This document shows, piece after piece, positions 51,545 to 59,507 of a DNA stretch of 64,000 bases. Below the pieces are notes generated by a model, which searched no databases, was not told the DNA's origin, and saw only the letters and a list, made by a program, of their open reading frames with translations. Position 1 is the first letter of the stretch, and every line of letters begins with the position of its first letter. Origin of the DNA: CBDBGD01 sp965205235 (GTDB lineage Bacteria > Chloroflexota > Dehalococcoidia > Lucifugimonadales > UBA1127); contig CBDBGD010000007.1 of the NCBI GenBank assembly GCA_965205235.1, positions 434,001 through 498,000 on the forward strand. The letters are read 5' to 3'. A program made the position numbers and the translations under genes.

Positions 51545-52140
51545 GAAGCGAGAGCGCCATCATCCGCCCCAGCGAGGCACGGGACGTGCCGGTCATCGCC
51601 GCGCTCATCGGCGATGAGCGCTTCAAGGTCGACGGGTCCGGCTCGTTGCTGCCCGTCAGCCCGCAGAGCATCCTGACGACCCTGGCGGACGACGGCCGCG
51701 GGCGCTTCTTCTCGGGCGTCGCCCCTTCGGGCCAGGTGGTCGGGTGCGTGTCGGTGGCCGTTTACGGCATGCCGGCCAACTACCGGGAGGTGACCGCCGA
51801 GCTCGAGCGGAAGCTGCCGCTGGACCGGTTCGGAATCGAGCCCCAAGGCTTCGGCGACGACCGCAGCTTGGTGGCCGAGCTGCGCTCCCTGGCCGTGCAC
51901 GACGACTACCGCGGCCATGGCCTAGGCCTCCAGCTCATCGAAGCGGCCAAGGCGGAGGCGCGGCGCCGCGGGTTCCAGCAACTCTACTCGCTCGTGAACG
52001 ACCACGCCCTGCGGCTCTTCGAGCGCGCCGGCTTTCATCGCACGACGAGGACGCCACAGAAGCTCCTCCTCGACTGCGTATCGTGTCCGCTCCTGGAGCG
52101 GTGCGTGGAAGTCCCTGTCGTGGCGGACCTGGAGACGTAG
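51541..52140 (+). CDS. GNAT acetyltransferase with a C-terminal Cys-rich tail
   Basis: A 199-residue protein. The core has AELRSLAVHDDYRGHGLGLQ (motif A) and YSLVNDHALRLFERAGFHRT. The tail KLLLDCVSCPLLERCVEVP has three spaced Cys, as in the argA-like N-acetylglutamate synthase group where D-C-x2-C-P-x4-C-x-E is common. ArgA-like function is plausible but no other arginine genes are nearby. ATG overlaps the double-GNAT stop by ATGA. Confidence 0.85.
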   Translation: MRSESAIIRPSEARDVPVIAALIGDERFKVDGSGSLLPVSPQSILTTLADDGRGRFFSGVAPSGQVVGCVSVAVYGMPANYREVTAELERKLPLDRFGIEPQGFGDDRSLVAELRSLAVHDDYRGHGLGLQLIEAAKAEARRRGFQQLYSLVNDHALRLFERAGFHRTTRTPQKLLLDCVSCPLLERCVEVPVVADLET

Positions 52141-52176
52141 GCAGAGGCGCATACCAATCCTCGCAGGAGAACTCTG

Positions 52177-52974
52177 ATGGACGATTCCCACGGGCCATAT
52201 GTGGACTTCTACCATGCAGACTTCTACGACCACATGGAGTTGTACCAACAGCGCCCGGACATCGCCTTCTACACCGACTTGGCCACGGAGCACGGCGGGC
52301 CGGTGCTGGAGCTGGGCTGCGGCACGGGCCGGGTGATGCTGCCCACGGCTAGGGCAGGCGTCGAGATCGCCGGCCTTGACCTGTCGGCCAGCATGCTGTC
52401 GGTCTGCCGGAGCAAGCTAGCGCAGGAGGCGCCCGAGGTCCAGGGCCGCGTGCGCCTCACCCGCGGCGACATGCACAGCTTCGACCTGGGACGGCGCTTC
52501 AACCTGGTGACCATACCTTTTCGCTCCTTCCAACACCTCGTCACCGTCGAGGAGCAGATGGCGTGCCTCGCCTCCGCACACCGCCACCTGGCGCCCGGCG
52601 GCGTCCTCGCCCTGGACGTGTTCAACCCCAGCCTACCGAGACTGGTGGATCCCAAGTACCTCGAGGAGTCGGAGATCGAGCAGCCCTTCGTCATGCCGGA
52701 CGGCCGGACCGTCGCCAGGAGGGACCGGAACGCCGCGGTGGACCTCACCAACCAGGTCATCCACGTCGAGTTCGTCTACTACGTAACGCACCCCGACGGC
52801 AGGCAGGAGCGCCTCGTCGACCCCTTCCCCCTGCGCTACTTCTTCCGCTACGAGCTGGAGCACCTCCTGGTACGAGCCGGGTTCCGGGTGGAGGCGGTCT
52901 ACGGCGACTTCGATCGAAGCCCCGTGGGCCCGTCAGCGCCCGGTGAGCTGGTCTTCGTGGCCCGTGGGGCCTGA
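52177..52974 (+). CDS. Class I SAM-dependent methyltransferase
   Basis: A 265-residue protein with GGPVLELGCGTGRVMLPTAR (motif I), EIAGLDLSASML (motif II) and the usual later LTRGDMHSFDLGRRFNLVTI. A C-terminal region (EFVYYVTHPDGRQER, FPLRYFFRYELEHLL) forms the substrate side. Small-molecule methyltransferase; substrate unknown. ATG 52177 follows AGGAGAA. Same strand as the upstream GNAT genes. Confidence 0.9.
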   Translation: MDDSHGPYVDFYHADFYDHMELYQQRPDIAFYTDLATEHGGPVLELGCGTGRVMLPTARAGVEIAGLDLSASMLSVCRSKLAQEAPEVQGRVRLTRGDMHSFDLGRRFNLVTIPFRSFQHLVTVEEQMACLASAHRHLAPGGVLALDVFNPSLPRLVDPKYLEESEIEQPFVMPDGRTVARRDRNAAVDLTNQVIHVEFVYYVTHPDGRQERLVDPFPLRYFFRYELEHLLVRAGFRVEAVYGDFDRSPVGPSAPGELVFVARGA

Positions 52975-53069
52975 GGCGCCAGGTTGCTCCACCATGCGAG
53001 TTATCGCTAAGCTAGCCCATGGCCGCGCCGGGGCCGTGCGTGCCCGGCGACAACGCTGGAGGACAACAC

Positions 53070-53369
53070 ATGAGCACGAGAAACGCGCTGGGTGACCAGT
53101 TCGAGGACGCAGAGCGAGGCCTGGACTGGCTGGAGAAGCTCGAGGCCTTGCAGACTCGGTCCGCCTCCGACCGCGCCGCCTACGACGTCGCCGAGTACGT
53201 GATGAAGCTGCGGGAGGCGGTGACCAAGCTGGCCGGGGACCGCACCGCCGCCGAACTCGGCGACCTGCTGGGAGCAGAGACGGCGCAGCTTGTAGAGGAG
53301 CTCCGGCAGGACGCGGAGAATGACTACTGGAACACCCGCGTCCGCCCCGCGCTTCTGAAGTCGGACTAG
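53070..53369 (+). CDS. Small hypothetical helical protein
   Basis: A 99-residue acidic, mostly helical protein (DQFEDAERGLDWLEKLEALQ, AAYDVAEYVMKLREAVTKLA) of no recognised family. ATG 53070 is preceded by GGAGGACAACAC, a strong Shine-Dalgarno site, which supports expression; 17 upstream codons are open. It converges with the NYN gene. Confidence 0.7.
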   Translation: MSTRNALGDQFEDAERGLDWLEKLEALQTRSASDRAAYDVAEYVMKLREAVTKLAGDRTAAELGDLLGAETAQLVEELRQDAENDYWNTRVRPALLKSD

Positions 53370-53436
53370 GGCCCGCAGCGAAGGTCAAGGCGCACAGTGG
53401 CATTTTGACCTGTGGCTGCTCGCAGCTTGACTGGCG

Positions 53437-54066
53437 TCACCAGCCTTCTGGTTTCGTGATAACGCCGAACTCATCGGTCAGCGCTTCAGGAAACTGGCAC
53501 CGTCGCAGATGGCTTTTCCAGAGGCGCTTGATGTAGGTGGCGGCGTTGGCCAACTCCCTAGGACTCGGGTTCTTGGCGTCGGGATTGACCAACGTTACCC
53601 GAAGGCCGAGGCCGTCTCTCACGTATCGCATCGCGCCAGCGAAGTCCGCGTCGTTGGACACGACCACCGCTTGTTCGTACACCCCGTTGAAGCCGTCCAC
53701 GAGGAGACGGGTAGCCAGGTTCACGTCTGAGCCTTTCTCCTCTGAGTTCATGACTCGAACACGGTTGGGGAGTCCAGGCACGCCTTCGGCCAATGGACGC
53801 AGCCTGGTCCCGGATCGGAATGTGCCATAGTGCACTTCAAAGCCCGGCAGGGTCGCCAGAGCCCTGAGGTACACCAGCTGTCGACGGGGTTGACCTGGGT
53901 CGTCGGGGCGCGCATCGAGGAGAGCAGTGAAGTAACAGATCTGGCGAATTGTGTCGTGAGGGAAGAGTGTCTCGGCGAGTTCGCGAAGGTTCAGCCACTT
54001 GTGAGTTGTTCCTCGGACAGCCCGGTAGTAGAGATTGAACCCATCCACATAGAGATTGGTAATCAA
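53437..54066 (-). CDS. NYN-domain (PIN-like) ribonuclease
   Basis: A 209-residue protein starting LYVDGFNLYYRAVRGT, with the first catalytic Asp (D8), then GSDVNLATRLLVDGF and VVSNDADFAGAM, the acidic cluster typical of LabA/DUF88 NYN ribonucleases. There is no ATG; TTG 54066 directly follows AAAGGGAGGGGGGA. NYN proteins degrade RNA in quality control, viral defence or toxin roles. It lies in otherwise metabolic surroundings; lower GC than the TPP genes next to it fits a possible later arrival. Confidence 0.88.
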   Translation of the reverse strand: MITNLYVDGFNLYYRAVRGTTHKWLNLRELAETLFPHDTIRQICYFTALLDARPDDPGQPRRQLVYLRALATLPGFEVHYGTFRSGTRLRPLAEGVPGLPNRVRVMNSEEKGSDVNLATRLLVDGFNGVYEQAVVVSNDADFAGAMRYVRDGLGLRVTLVNPDAKNPSPRELANAATYIKRLWKSHLRRCQFPEALTDEFGVITKPEGW

Positions 54067-54194
54067 TCCCCCCTCCCTTTCAAAGACAGAGACCGCCACG
54101 AAGGGCGGTCTCGACCCTACCGGCGAAGCGATAGGGGTGGTAAGGGAACTGTAGCACCGGCGCCACGAGATGTCAAACCCCGCGCCCTCGCGCG

Positions 54195-54770
54195 CTAGTG
54201 GCTGGGCGACTCCTGGCCGACGAAGGTGCGGCGGAAGCGGTAGAGCGTCATCTCCGGCTCGTTGGGGCACAGCGGCATCGGCTCCGGCGGGTCCTGCACC
54301 TTCGCCACGATGAACCAGGGGCCTTCCTCGCCCAGCGCCTGCTGGAAGATGCTGTCCAGGCCCTCCAGGTCGTGCACCGTGGCCGTCTTGGCTATGCCGC
54401 AGCTCCGGGCCACCTGCTCCAGGTCCGTCCCGTAGGCCGTGTGCGTGGCTTGTCCGCCGGTCTGCCCCCACATCTCGTTGTCCCACACCACCACGATGAG
54501 GTTCCGCGGCTTCTCCCGCCCGATGGTGGCGATGGCCCCCATGTTCATCAGCAGCGAGCCGTCGCCGTCCAGCGAGACGATGGTGTCAGGCACGGACAGC
54601 GCCATGCCCAGGGCGATGGAGGAGCACAGCCCCATAGAGCCGTACGTGTAGAAGTTCCGGTCACGGTCCTGCGCGTGCCACAGCTCGTCCGCCGTGGGGC
54701 CCAGGTTGGGCACCACCGGCTCGTCGGACAGGTGCTTCAGGATGACTTTCGTGGCGTCGAGTCTAAGCAA
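54195..54770 (-). CDS. TPP-dependent decarboxylase subunit, PP domain (ComE/sulfopyruvate decarboxylase beta-like)
   Basis: A 191-residue protein equal to the C-terminal TPP-binding domain: MGLCSSIALGMALSVPDTIV, then the GDG...N motif (SLDGDGSLLMNMGAIATI) and VVVWDNEMWGQTGG. It needs the partner encoded just upstream for a full active site. Family members decarboxylate sulfopyruvate or phosphonopyruvate, or related keto acids. It overlaps the alpha gene by 8 bp. Confidence 0.88.
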   Translation of the reverse strand: MLRLDATKVILKHLSDEPVVPNLGPTADELWHAQDRDRNFYTYGSMGLCSSIALGMALSVPDTIVSLDGDGSLLMNMGAIATIGREKPRNLIVVVWDNEMWGQTGGQATHTAYGTDLEQVARSCGIAKTATVHDLEGLDSIFQQALGEEGPWFIVAKVQDPPEPMPLCPNEPEMTLYRFRRTFVGQESPSH

Positions 54771-55269
54771 GCTTGCCTCCGTGGAGCAGCGGCGTCATGC
54801 ACAGGGCCAAGGGCTCCCGGCTCGCGTAGCAGAGCTTCAGGGCGCCGGCCACTACTCGCCCCACGTTCGCCTCGTCGTCGATCGTGTAGAAGGGAATGCC
54901 CAGCACGTCCAGGATGGGCCGGGTCGCGCGCCCCATCGGCACCTGGGCGATGTTGAACTCGCCAACCTCGCCCCGCAGGTTGATGAACATGGGGATGGGG
55001 ATGCGGCAGGGGATGCACAGGCTGGCGATGGCGTTTACCGTGTTCCCGAAGCCGCTGGACTGCATGAACACCGTAGCGTTGCGCCCCACCGCGTACCCCC
55101 CGGCGGCGATGCCGATGGCCTCCTCCTCCCGAGTGCAGGGCACCACGTGGAAGAAGGGGTCGTCCTCCAGCAGCTTGGTTACGTTGAAGATGCTGATGTC
55201 CGGGACGTAGGGAACAAGGGAGATCTTCTCAGCCTTGAGGCAGTCGACGATGGTCTCGGCCCAGCCCAT
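54763..55269 (-). CDS. TPP-dependent decarboxylase subunit, Pyr domain (ComD/sulfopyruvate decarboxylase alpha-like)
   Basis: A 168-residue protein equal to the N-terminal Pyr domain. It has the activating Glu in PCTREEEAIGIAAGGYAVGR and GFGNTVNAIASLCIPCRIPI. Alone it cannot bind cofactor diphosphate; the beta subunit downstream does. The pair is the split form known from coenzyme M biosynthesis (ComD/ComE) and from bacterial sulfonate or phosphonate pathways. No other coenzyme M genes are seen here. Confidence 0.88.
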   Translation of the reverse strand: MGWAETIVDCLKAEKISLVPYVPDISIFNVTKLLEDDPFFHVVPCTREEEAIGIAAGGYAVGRNATVFMQSSGFGNTVNAIASLCIPCRIPIPMFINLRGEVGEFNIAQVPMGRATRPILDVLGIPFYTIDDEANVGRVVAGALKLCYASREPLALCMTPLLHGGKLA

Positions 55270-55386
55270 AGCTCCCCCATATGCAGGAATGCGAGGCTCA
55301 ACTATACGGGCAGCGTCGGCCCCCTGTCAAAGCCTGGAGATTTGCGCTACCATCGGTCTCACGTTCGAGCCGCAGTGGAGGTCGCC

Positions 55387-56226
55387 ATGAGCAGCACGCT
55401 ACTCTGGGAACGCCTGGAGAAGAGGGTATCCCGCAAGGTCCGCAAGTTCGCCGGCGTGGCGGGCGTCGCCGTCAAGGACCTGGTCGGCGGCCAGACCCTG
55501 TCGATCAACGGCGACGAGGTCTTCCCCACCGCCTCCACCATCAAGATCCACATCCTCACCCAGCTCTTGGCCAGGGCCGAGCGCGGAGAGCTGGACATCA
55601 ACGAGACCATGCGCATCACGTCCGACGTGCACGTGCCGGGCAGCGGCGTCCTGGCCTCGATGGAGCGCGACGTGGAGCTCAGCATCCTGGACGTGGCCGT
55701 CCTCATGATCATCGTCTCCGACAACACGGCCACCAACCTCTGCATCGACATGGCCGGCATCGAGGGCACCAACGCGTTGCTACGCGACCTGGGGCTCACG
55801 AAGACGATGCTGCGACGCAAGATGCAGGACAAGGCCGCCGTCGCCCGCAACGACGAGAACGTCTCCACCCCCGCCGAGTGCGTGGCCATGCTGGAGCACC
55901 TGCAGGCGGGCCGCCCCTCCCCCTGGGTCGCGGAGCAGTGTCTGTCGATCATCAAGAAGTCCAAGGCCAGCCCGCTGAGCCAGGTCGTCCCAACCGGCGT
56001 CCCACTGGCGAACAAGCCGGGCGGCATGGACCGCGTACGCTGCGACGCCGGCATCGTCTACCTGCCGAACCGGCCCTACGCCATCGCCGTGATGACCAAG
56101 TTCGCCCTGGGGACGGTGCCGCAGCAGGACCGCTTCATCGTCGACGTGGCGAGCACCGTGCACCAGTCCATGCTGGCCCTGGACAACACCAACGCCTACG
56201 GCCTGGGCGTGCCCCAGTACCGCTAA
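55387..56226 (+). CDS. Serine hydrolase of the class A beta-lactamase fold
   Basis: A 279-residue protein with the three active-site motifs: S50-T-I-K53 (SxxK), S111-D-N113 and K210-P-G (KTG variant), in the usual order and spacing. No signal peptide is visible, so it is probably cytoplasmic and not a classical resistance enzyme. Some such proteins are glutaminase-like or esterases. ATG 55387 follows GGAGGTCGCC. The upstream frame is antisense to the TPP genes. Confidence 0.88.
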   Translation: MSSTLLWERLEKRVSRKVRKFAGVAGVAVKDLVGGQTLSINGDEVFPTASTIKIHILTQLLARAERGELDINETMRITSDVHVPGSGVLASMERDVELSILDVAVLMIIVSDNTATNLCIDMAGIEGTNALLRDLGLTKTMLRRKMQDKAAVARNDENVSTPAECVAMLEHLQAGRPSPWVAEQCLSIIKKSKASPLSQVVPTGVPLANKPGGMDRVRCDAGIVYLPNRPYAIAVMTKFALGTVPQQDRFIVDVASTVHQSMLALDNTNAYGLGVPQYR

Positions 56227-56232
56227 CGGGCG

Positions 56233-57027
56233 CTACCCAAAGGCCTGCTCCAGCAGCGCGATCTGATCCGGCGTGAGCCTCCACCCCGAGGCGTCGCAGT
56301 CCTCCTCCACGTGCGCCACGGAGTTGGCCTTGGGGATGGCGACCACGCCCTCCCTGGCCGTGCACCAGTTCAGCGCCACCTGGGCTTCCGTCTTCCCCGC
56401 CTGGGCCGCCACCTCGCCCAGCGCCGCTCGGCGGCGACCGCCGGCGAGGCGGTCCATCCCCTGCTCCAGCGGGCTGTAGGCGATGATGGTGACCTGCGTC
56501 TCCTGGCAATAGGGCAACAGGTCGGCCTCGATGTCGCGCGTTGCCAGGCTGTACTTCACCTGGTTCGAGACCACCCTCGTGCGGGACAGCGCCGCCTGGG
56601 CGCCCTTCAGTTGCGCCACGGAGAAGTTGCTGACGCCGATGTAGCGCACCTTCCCCGCCTGCCACAGATCCTCCATGGCGCCCATCGTCTCCTCGATGGG
56701 AATGGCGTCGTTGGGCCAGTGGAGCTGGTACAGGTCGATGTGGTCGATGCCCAGCCTCCTCAGGCTGCCGTCGGCGGCTGCGAGGACGTCCTTGCGACGA
56801 AAGTGCTCCGGCGAGACCTTGGTCGCCAGGAACACCCCGTCGCGAATCGGCCGAATGGCGCTGCCCACCGCCTCCTCGGTCCCATAGACCTCCGCCGTAT
56901 CGATGAGCGTCGCGCCCAGTTCCACGCCGCGCCGCAGAGGCGTGTCCCCGCCCGTGTAGGCCCACGTGCCAAGCCCAATCTCCGGTATGAGGACGTCGGT
57001 GTCGCCCAGTGGTCTGTATTCCATCAT
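56233..57027 (-). CDS. Aldo/keto reductase
   Basis: A 264-residue TIM-barrel oxidoreductase. Active-site residues appear as D and Y in LIDTAEVYG, K in FLATKVSPEH and H in LYQLHWPND, the expected tetrad. NADPH-binding segment VVAIPKANSVAHVEEDC is near the C-terminus. Start is ATG 57027 or the next ATG 57024, which is better spaced from AAGGAGG; 35 upstream codons are open but unlikely. Converges with the beta-lactamase-fold gene. Confidence 0.9.
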   Translation of the reverse strand: MMEYRPLGDTDVLIPEIGLGTWAYTGGDTPLRRGVELGATLIDTAEVYGTEEAVGSAIRPIRDGVFLATKVSPEHFRRKDVLAAADGSLRRLGIDHIDLYQLHWPNDAIPIEETMGAMEDLWQAGKVRYIGVSNFSVAQLKGAQAALSRTRVVSNQVKYSLATRDIEADLLPYCQETQVTIIAYSPLEQGMDRLAGGRRRAALGEVAAQAGKTEAQVALNWCTAREGVVAIPKANSVAHVEEDCDASGWRLTPDQIALLEQAFG

Positions 57028-57243
57028 GCCTCCTTGCGCGGTGCGGGGTAGCGGTCGCAACCCAAGCCCGTTCGCCGCAGTGCACGCCCATCCTAGTGCA
57101 GGGCGAGGTGGAGGGCAAACACTGTCTCGCAACCAACGTCCCCAGGCGTCGCGGACTGTGTCGGAAATCCGCTTGAAAACCCTTGCGCTCAGGCGTGACT
57201 CGTGCCTAAGATACGCCTAAGCCTGCCAATAGAAGGAGGAGAG

Positions 57244-57384
57244 ATGCAGGGCTACTGTGTGAAGTGTCGCGACCGGCGGGAGATCAACAACGCCAAACAG
57301 GTCACTTTGAAGAACGGCCGACCCGCCACTGAGGGCACCTGCCCACGCTGCGGCACCCGGATGTTCCGCATCGGCAAGGGCTAG
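57244..57384 (+). CDS. DUF5679 zinc-ribbon mini-protein
   Basis: A 46-residue protein with two C-x2-C pairs (YCVKCRDRRE and TCPRCGTRMF) forming a likely zinc ribbon, and a conserved NAKQVTLKNGRPATEGTC linker: this is DUF5679, common in Chloroflexota. ATG 57244 is preceded by AGGAGGAGAG. A possible -10-like TAAGAT lies at 57207-57212. Some proteins of this size pair with topoisomerases, but its role is unknown. Confidence 0.85.
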   Translation: MQGYCVKCRDRREINNAKQVTLKNGRPATEGTCPRCGTRMFRIGKG

Positions 57385-57434
57385 GCCCTTCTCGCCGAAG
57401 CGTTCTCGATTTCACGACTCATAGGTCAGCTCTC

Positions 57435-57466
57435 ATCGTGCGCCGGACAGTGAACCGGCGCACGAT
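57435..57466. terminator. Bidirectional 12-bp perfect hairpin
   Basis: ATCGTGCGCCGG at 57435-57446 is the exact reverse complement of 57455-57466, with an 8-nt loop. It lies 51 bp after the DUF5679 stop and 12 bp beyond the end of the convergent hydrolase, so it can serve both. T-runs are short on both sides. Confidence 0.75.
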
Positions 57467-57477
57467 TGCTTCCCCCT

Positions 57478-58344
57478 TCACGCCTCCAGGAACGCCCGAA
57501 TCACCCCCGTCGTCCCCTCCAGGTCCTCCCCGTGCAGGCCGTGGCCCACGCCCGGCACCTCGCCAAAGCGCCCCCTGCCGCCGGGGATGAGGGCAGCCAC
57601 CCTCTCCGCCTGGGCCCGGTCCAGGACCGTGCTCGTCTCCCCGCGGAGCACCAGTGTGGAGCAGGAGATCCTGGGGACGCAGGCCCACAGGAAGGGACTC
57701 TCCTTCAGGGCCGTGCGACCGGTCAGCCATGCGATCTCCGGGTCCGTCTTGGGCACCAGGATGCCGTCCCAGTTGCGCCGGTAGCCGTACTTCACGGCCC
57801 GCCAGACCCGGTCGTCGGAGGCAGCGGGGTCCTGTCCCCGGTGCCAGTCGAAGGCCTGCTGGGCGCTGAAGAAGCCCCGAGGCCGCTGGGCCTGCCCCTG
57901 CATCCGCCGACGCCCCGTCTCCCGCCCCGCCGGCGAGGGGTCCGGCTCCGGGCCGAAATCCCCCAGCACGAGATGGTCGATGAGGTCGCCGTAGTACGCG
58001 CCCAGCGCGATGCCGATGCGCGACCCCTGCGAGTAGCCGTAGTAGTCGAAGGGGTACAGGCCGAGCTTCTTCGCAATCTCGGCCACGTCCGTGGCGAAGG
58101 ACTGCACGGCGTAGCCCTCCTTCGACCAGTCGCTGTCGCCGCAGCCTCGCGCGTCGAGTGAGACGACGTGGTGCGTCTCCGCCCATAGCGGCGCAAAGTC
58201 GTCGAACTGGTGCGCGTGCCCGCCGATGCCGTGCATCAGGATGAGGGGCTTCTTCGTCCGGTCGCCGCCCCAGTCCAGGTAGTGCAGGTTCAGCCCGTTG
58301 ACCTGCACCCACCTGTCCTCCGGCAACGTTGGGTCCAGCGTCAT
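57478..58344 (-). CDS. Alpha/beta hydrolase
   Basis: A 288-residue alpha/beta-hydrolase-fold protein with LILMHGIGGHAHQFDDFAP (oxyanion loop), DYYGYSQGSRIGIALGAYYG (nucleophile elbow G-x-S-x-G), and the late VPGVGHGLHGED with catalytic His. Asp in LVLRGETSTVLDRAQ region. Probably an esterase, epoxide hydrolase or C-C hydrolase; not fixed. It is divergent from the PLP enzyme gene. Confidence 0.88.
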   Translation of the reverse strand: MTLDPTLPEDRWVQVNGLNLHYLDWGGDRTKKPLILMHGIGGHAHQFDDFAPLWAETHHVVSLDARGCGDSDWSKEGYAVQSFATDVAEIAKKLGLYPFDYYGYSQGSRIGIALGAYYGDLIDHLVLGDFGPEPDPSPAGRETGRRRMQGQAQRPRGFFSAQQAFDWHRGQDPAASDDRVWRAVKYGYRRNWDGILVPKTDPEIAWLTGRTALKESPFLWACVPRISCSTLVLRGETSTVLDRAQAERVAALIPGGRGRFGEVPGVGHGLHGEDLEGTTGVIRAFLEA

Positions 58345-58469
58345 GGTCGTCCTCCCGGTCAGCGTGTGCTCGGCCCGATGATACCACCCCCGGCACGCGG
58401 CCGCGCCCGTCGATTGACGCCGCGGCCCACCGGCGGGATACTGGCGGCAACCCGCCTCTGGAGGCCCCC

Positions 58470-59507
58470 ATGCCCCAGCCGCCGATGACCCGCCAGGAGC
58501 TCCGAGCAGCGCTGGACCGCCAGCCGCGGTTTCCCCTCGCGCCGCTGCCCACGCCTCTGCAGGAAGCGCCCAACCTGACCCGCGCGCTGGGCGGGCCCCG
58601 CATCCTGGTCAAGCGCGACGACCTGACGGGGCTGGGCTTTGGCGGCAACAAGGTCCGGCACATGGAGTTCGTCGTCGGGCACGTGCGGGACAGGGGCTGC
58701 GACGTGTGGGTGAACATCAACCTGCCCATGCGTTACCCGTCGCTGTCCAACAACGCCCGAGTCTCGGGCTCGGCGGCGCGCAGGGGCGGGCTCCGCTACG
58801 TCTGCGTCGTGCCCGGCGGCAGCAACAAGCACATGGACGCCAACCGCCTGCTCCTGGACCTCATGGGCGCAGAGCTGCACCTCATCGACACGGAGGAGAC
58901 GGAGGAGGTCCACGCCTACACCAACGAGCTGGCCGACCGCCTGCGTAGCGAGGGCCACACCCCCTTCGTCCAGCCCTTCGAACCCAGGGTGCGCCCCTCC
59001 GGCGTCATGGGCTACGTGAACGCCGCCATGGAGATCGAGGGGCAGCTCGATGCGCTGGGCGTGAGCGAGGCGACGATATGGATGCCCGCGGGCGGCTCCC
59101 ACGGCGGCATCACGCTGGCGACCAGGGCCCTGGGGCTACCCTGGCAGGTGACCGGCATCATCTACTCCGACCGCGCCACGTACTTCGCCGACGTGCTGGG
59201 GTGGACCAACAGCGCCGCCCAGTACCTGGGGCTTCCCCTCGCACTGGAGCAGAGCGACCTGACGCAGGTCGAGGGCTACGTGGGCGACGGCTACTCGGCG
59301 GTGACGCCGGAGGCCGTCGAGGCCGTGCGGCTTATGGCGGAGCACGAGGCGATCATCCTGGAGCCGCTGCACACGGGCAAGGCCCTCGCCGCCCTGGTCG
59401 ACCACATCCGGCGCGGCGCGTTCACGTCGTCGGAGACGGTCGTGTTCGTGCACACCGGAGGGCTGCCGGAGCTCTTCGGCTTCGCCGACGAGATGACCCG
59501 GCGCTAG
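58470..59507 (+). CDS. PLP-dependent enzyme, D-cysteine desulfhydrase/ACC deaminase family
   Basis: A 345-residue fold-type II PLP enzyme. The Schiff-base lysine is K61 in GLGFGGNKVRHMEF, exactly the D-cysteine desulfhydrase/ACC deaminase signature, and the C-terminus reads VFVHTGGLPELFGF. Likely substrate D-cysteine, ACC or a related D-amino acid. ATG 58470; a second ATG at 58485 is possible. Its 3' end overlaps the convergent DUF4392 gene by 4 bp. Confidence 0.9.
   Translation: MPQPPMTRQELRAALDRQPRFPLAPLPTPLQEAPNLTRALGGPRILVKRDDLTGLGFGGNKVRHMEFVVGHVRDRGCDVWVNINLPMRYPSLSNNARVSGSAARRGGLRYVCVVPGGSNKHMDANRLLLDLMGAELHLIDTEETEEVHAYTNELADRLRSEGHTPFVQPFEPRVRPSGVMGYVNAAMEIEGQLDALGVSEATIWMPAGGSHGGITLATRALGLPWQVTGIIYSDRATYFADVLGWTNSAAQYLGLPLALEQSDLTQVEGYVGDGYSAVTPEAVEAVRLMAEHEAIILEPLHTGKALAALVDHIRRGAFTSSETVVFVHTGGLPELFGFADEMTRR

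Noticed and set aside
57173..57212. Promoter for the DUF5679 gene (TTGAAA with TAAGAT)
   Set aside because: Spacing of 28 bp is too long; an alternative TTGCGC at 18 bp is a poor -35 match.
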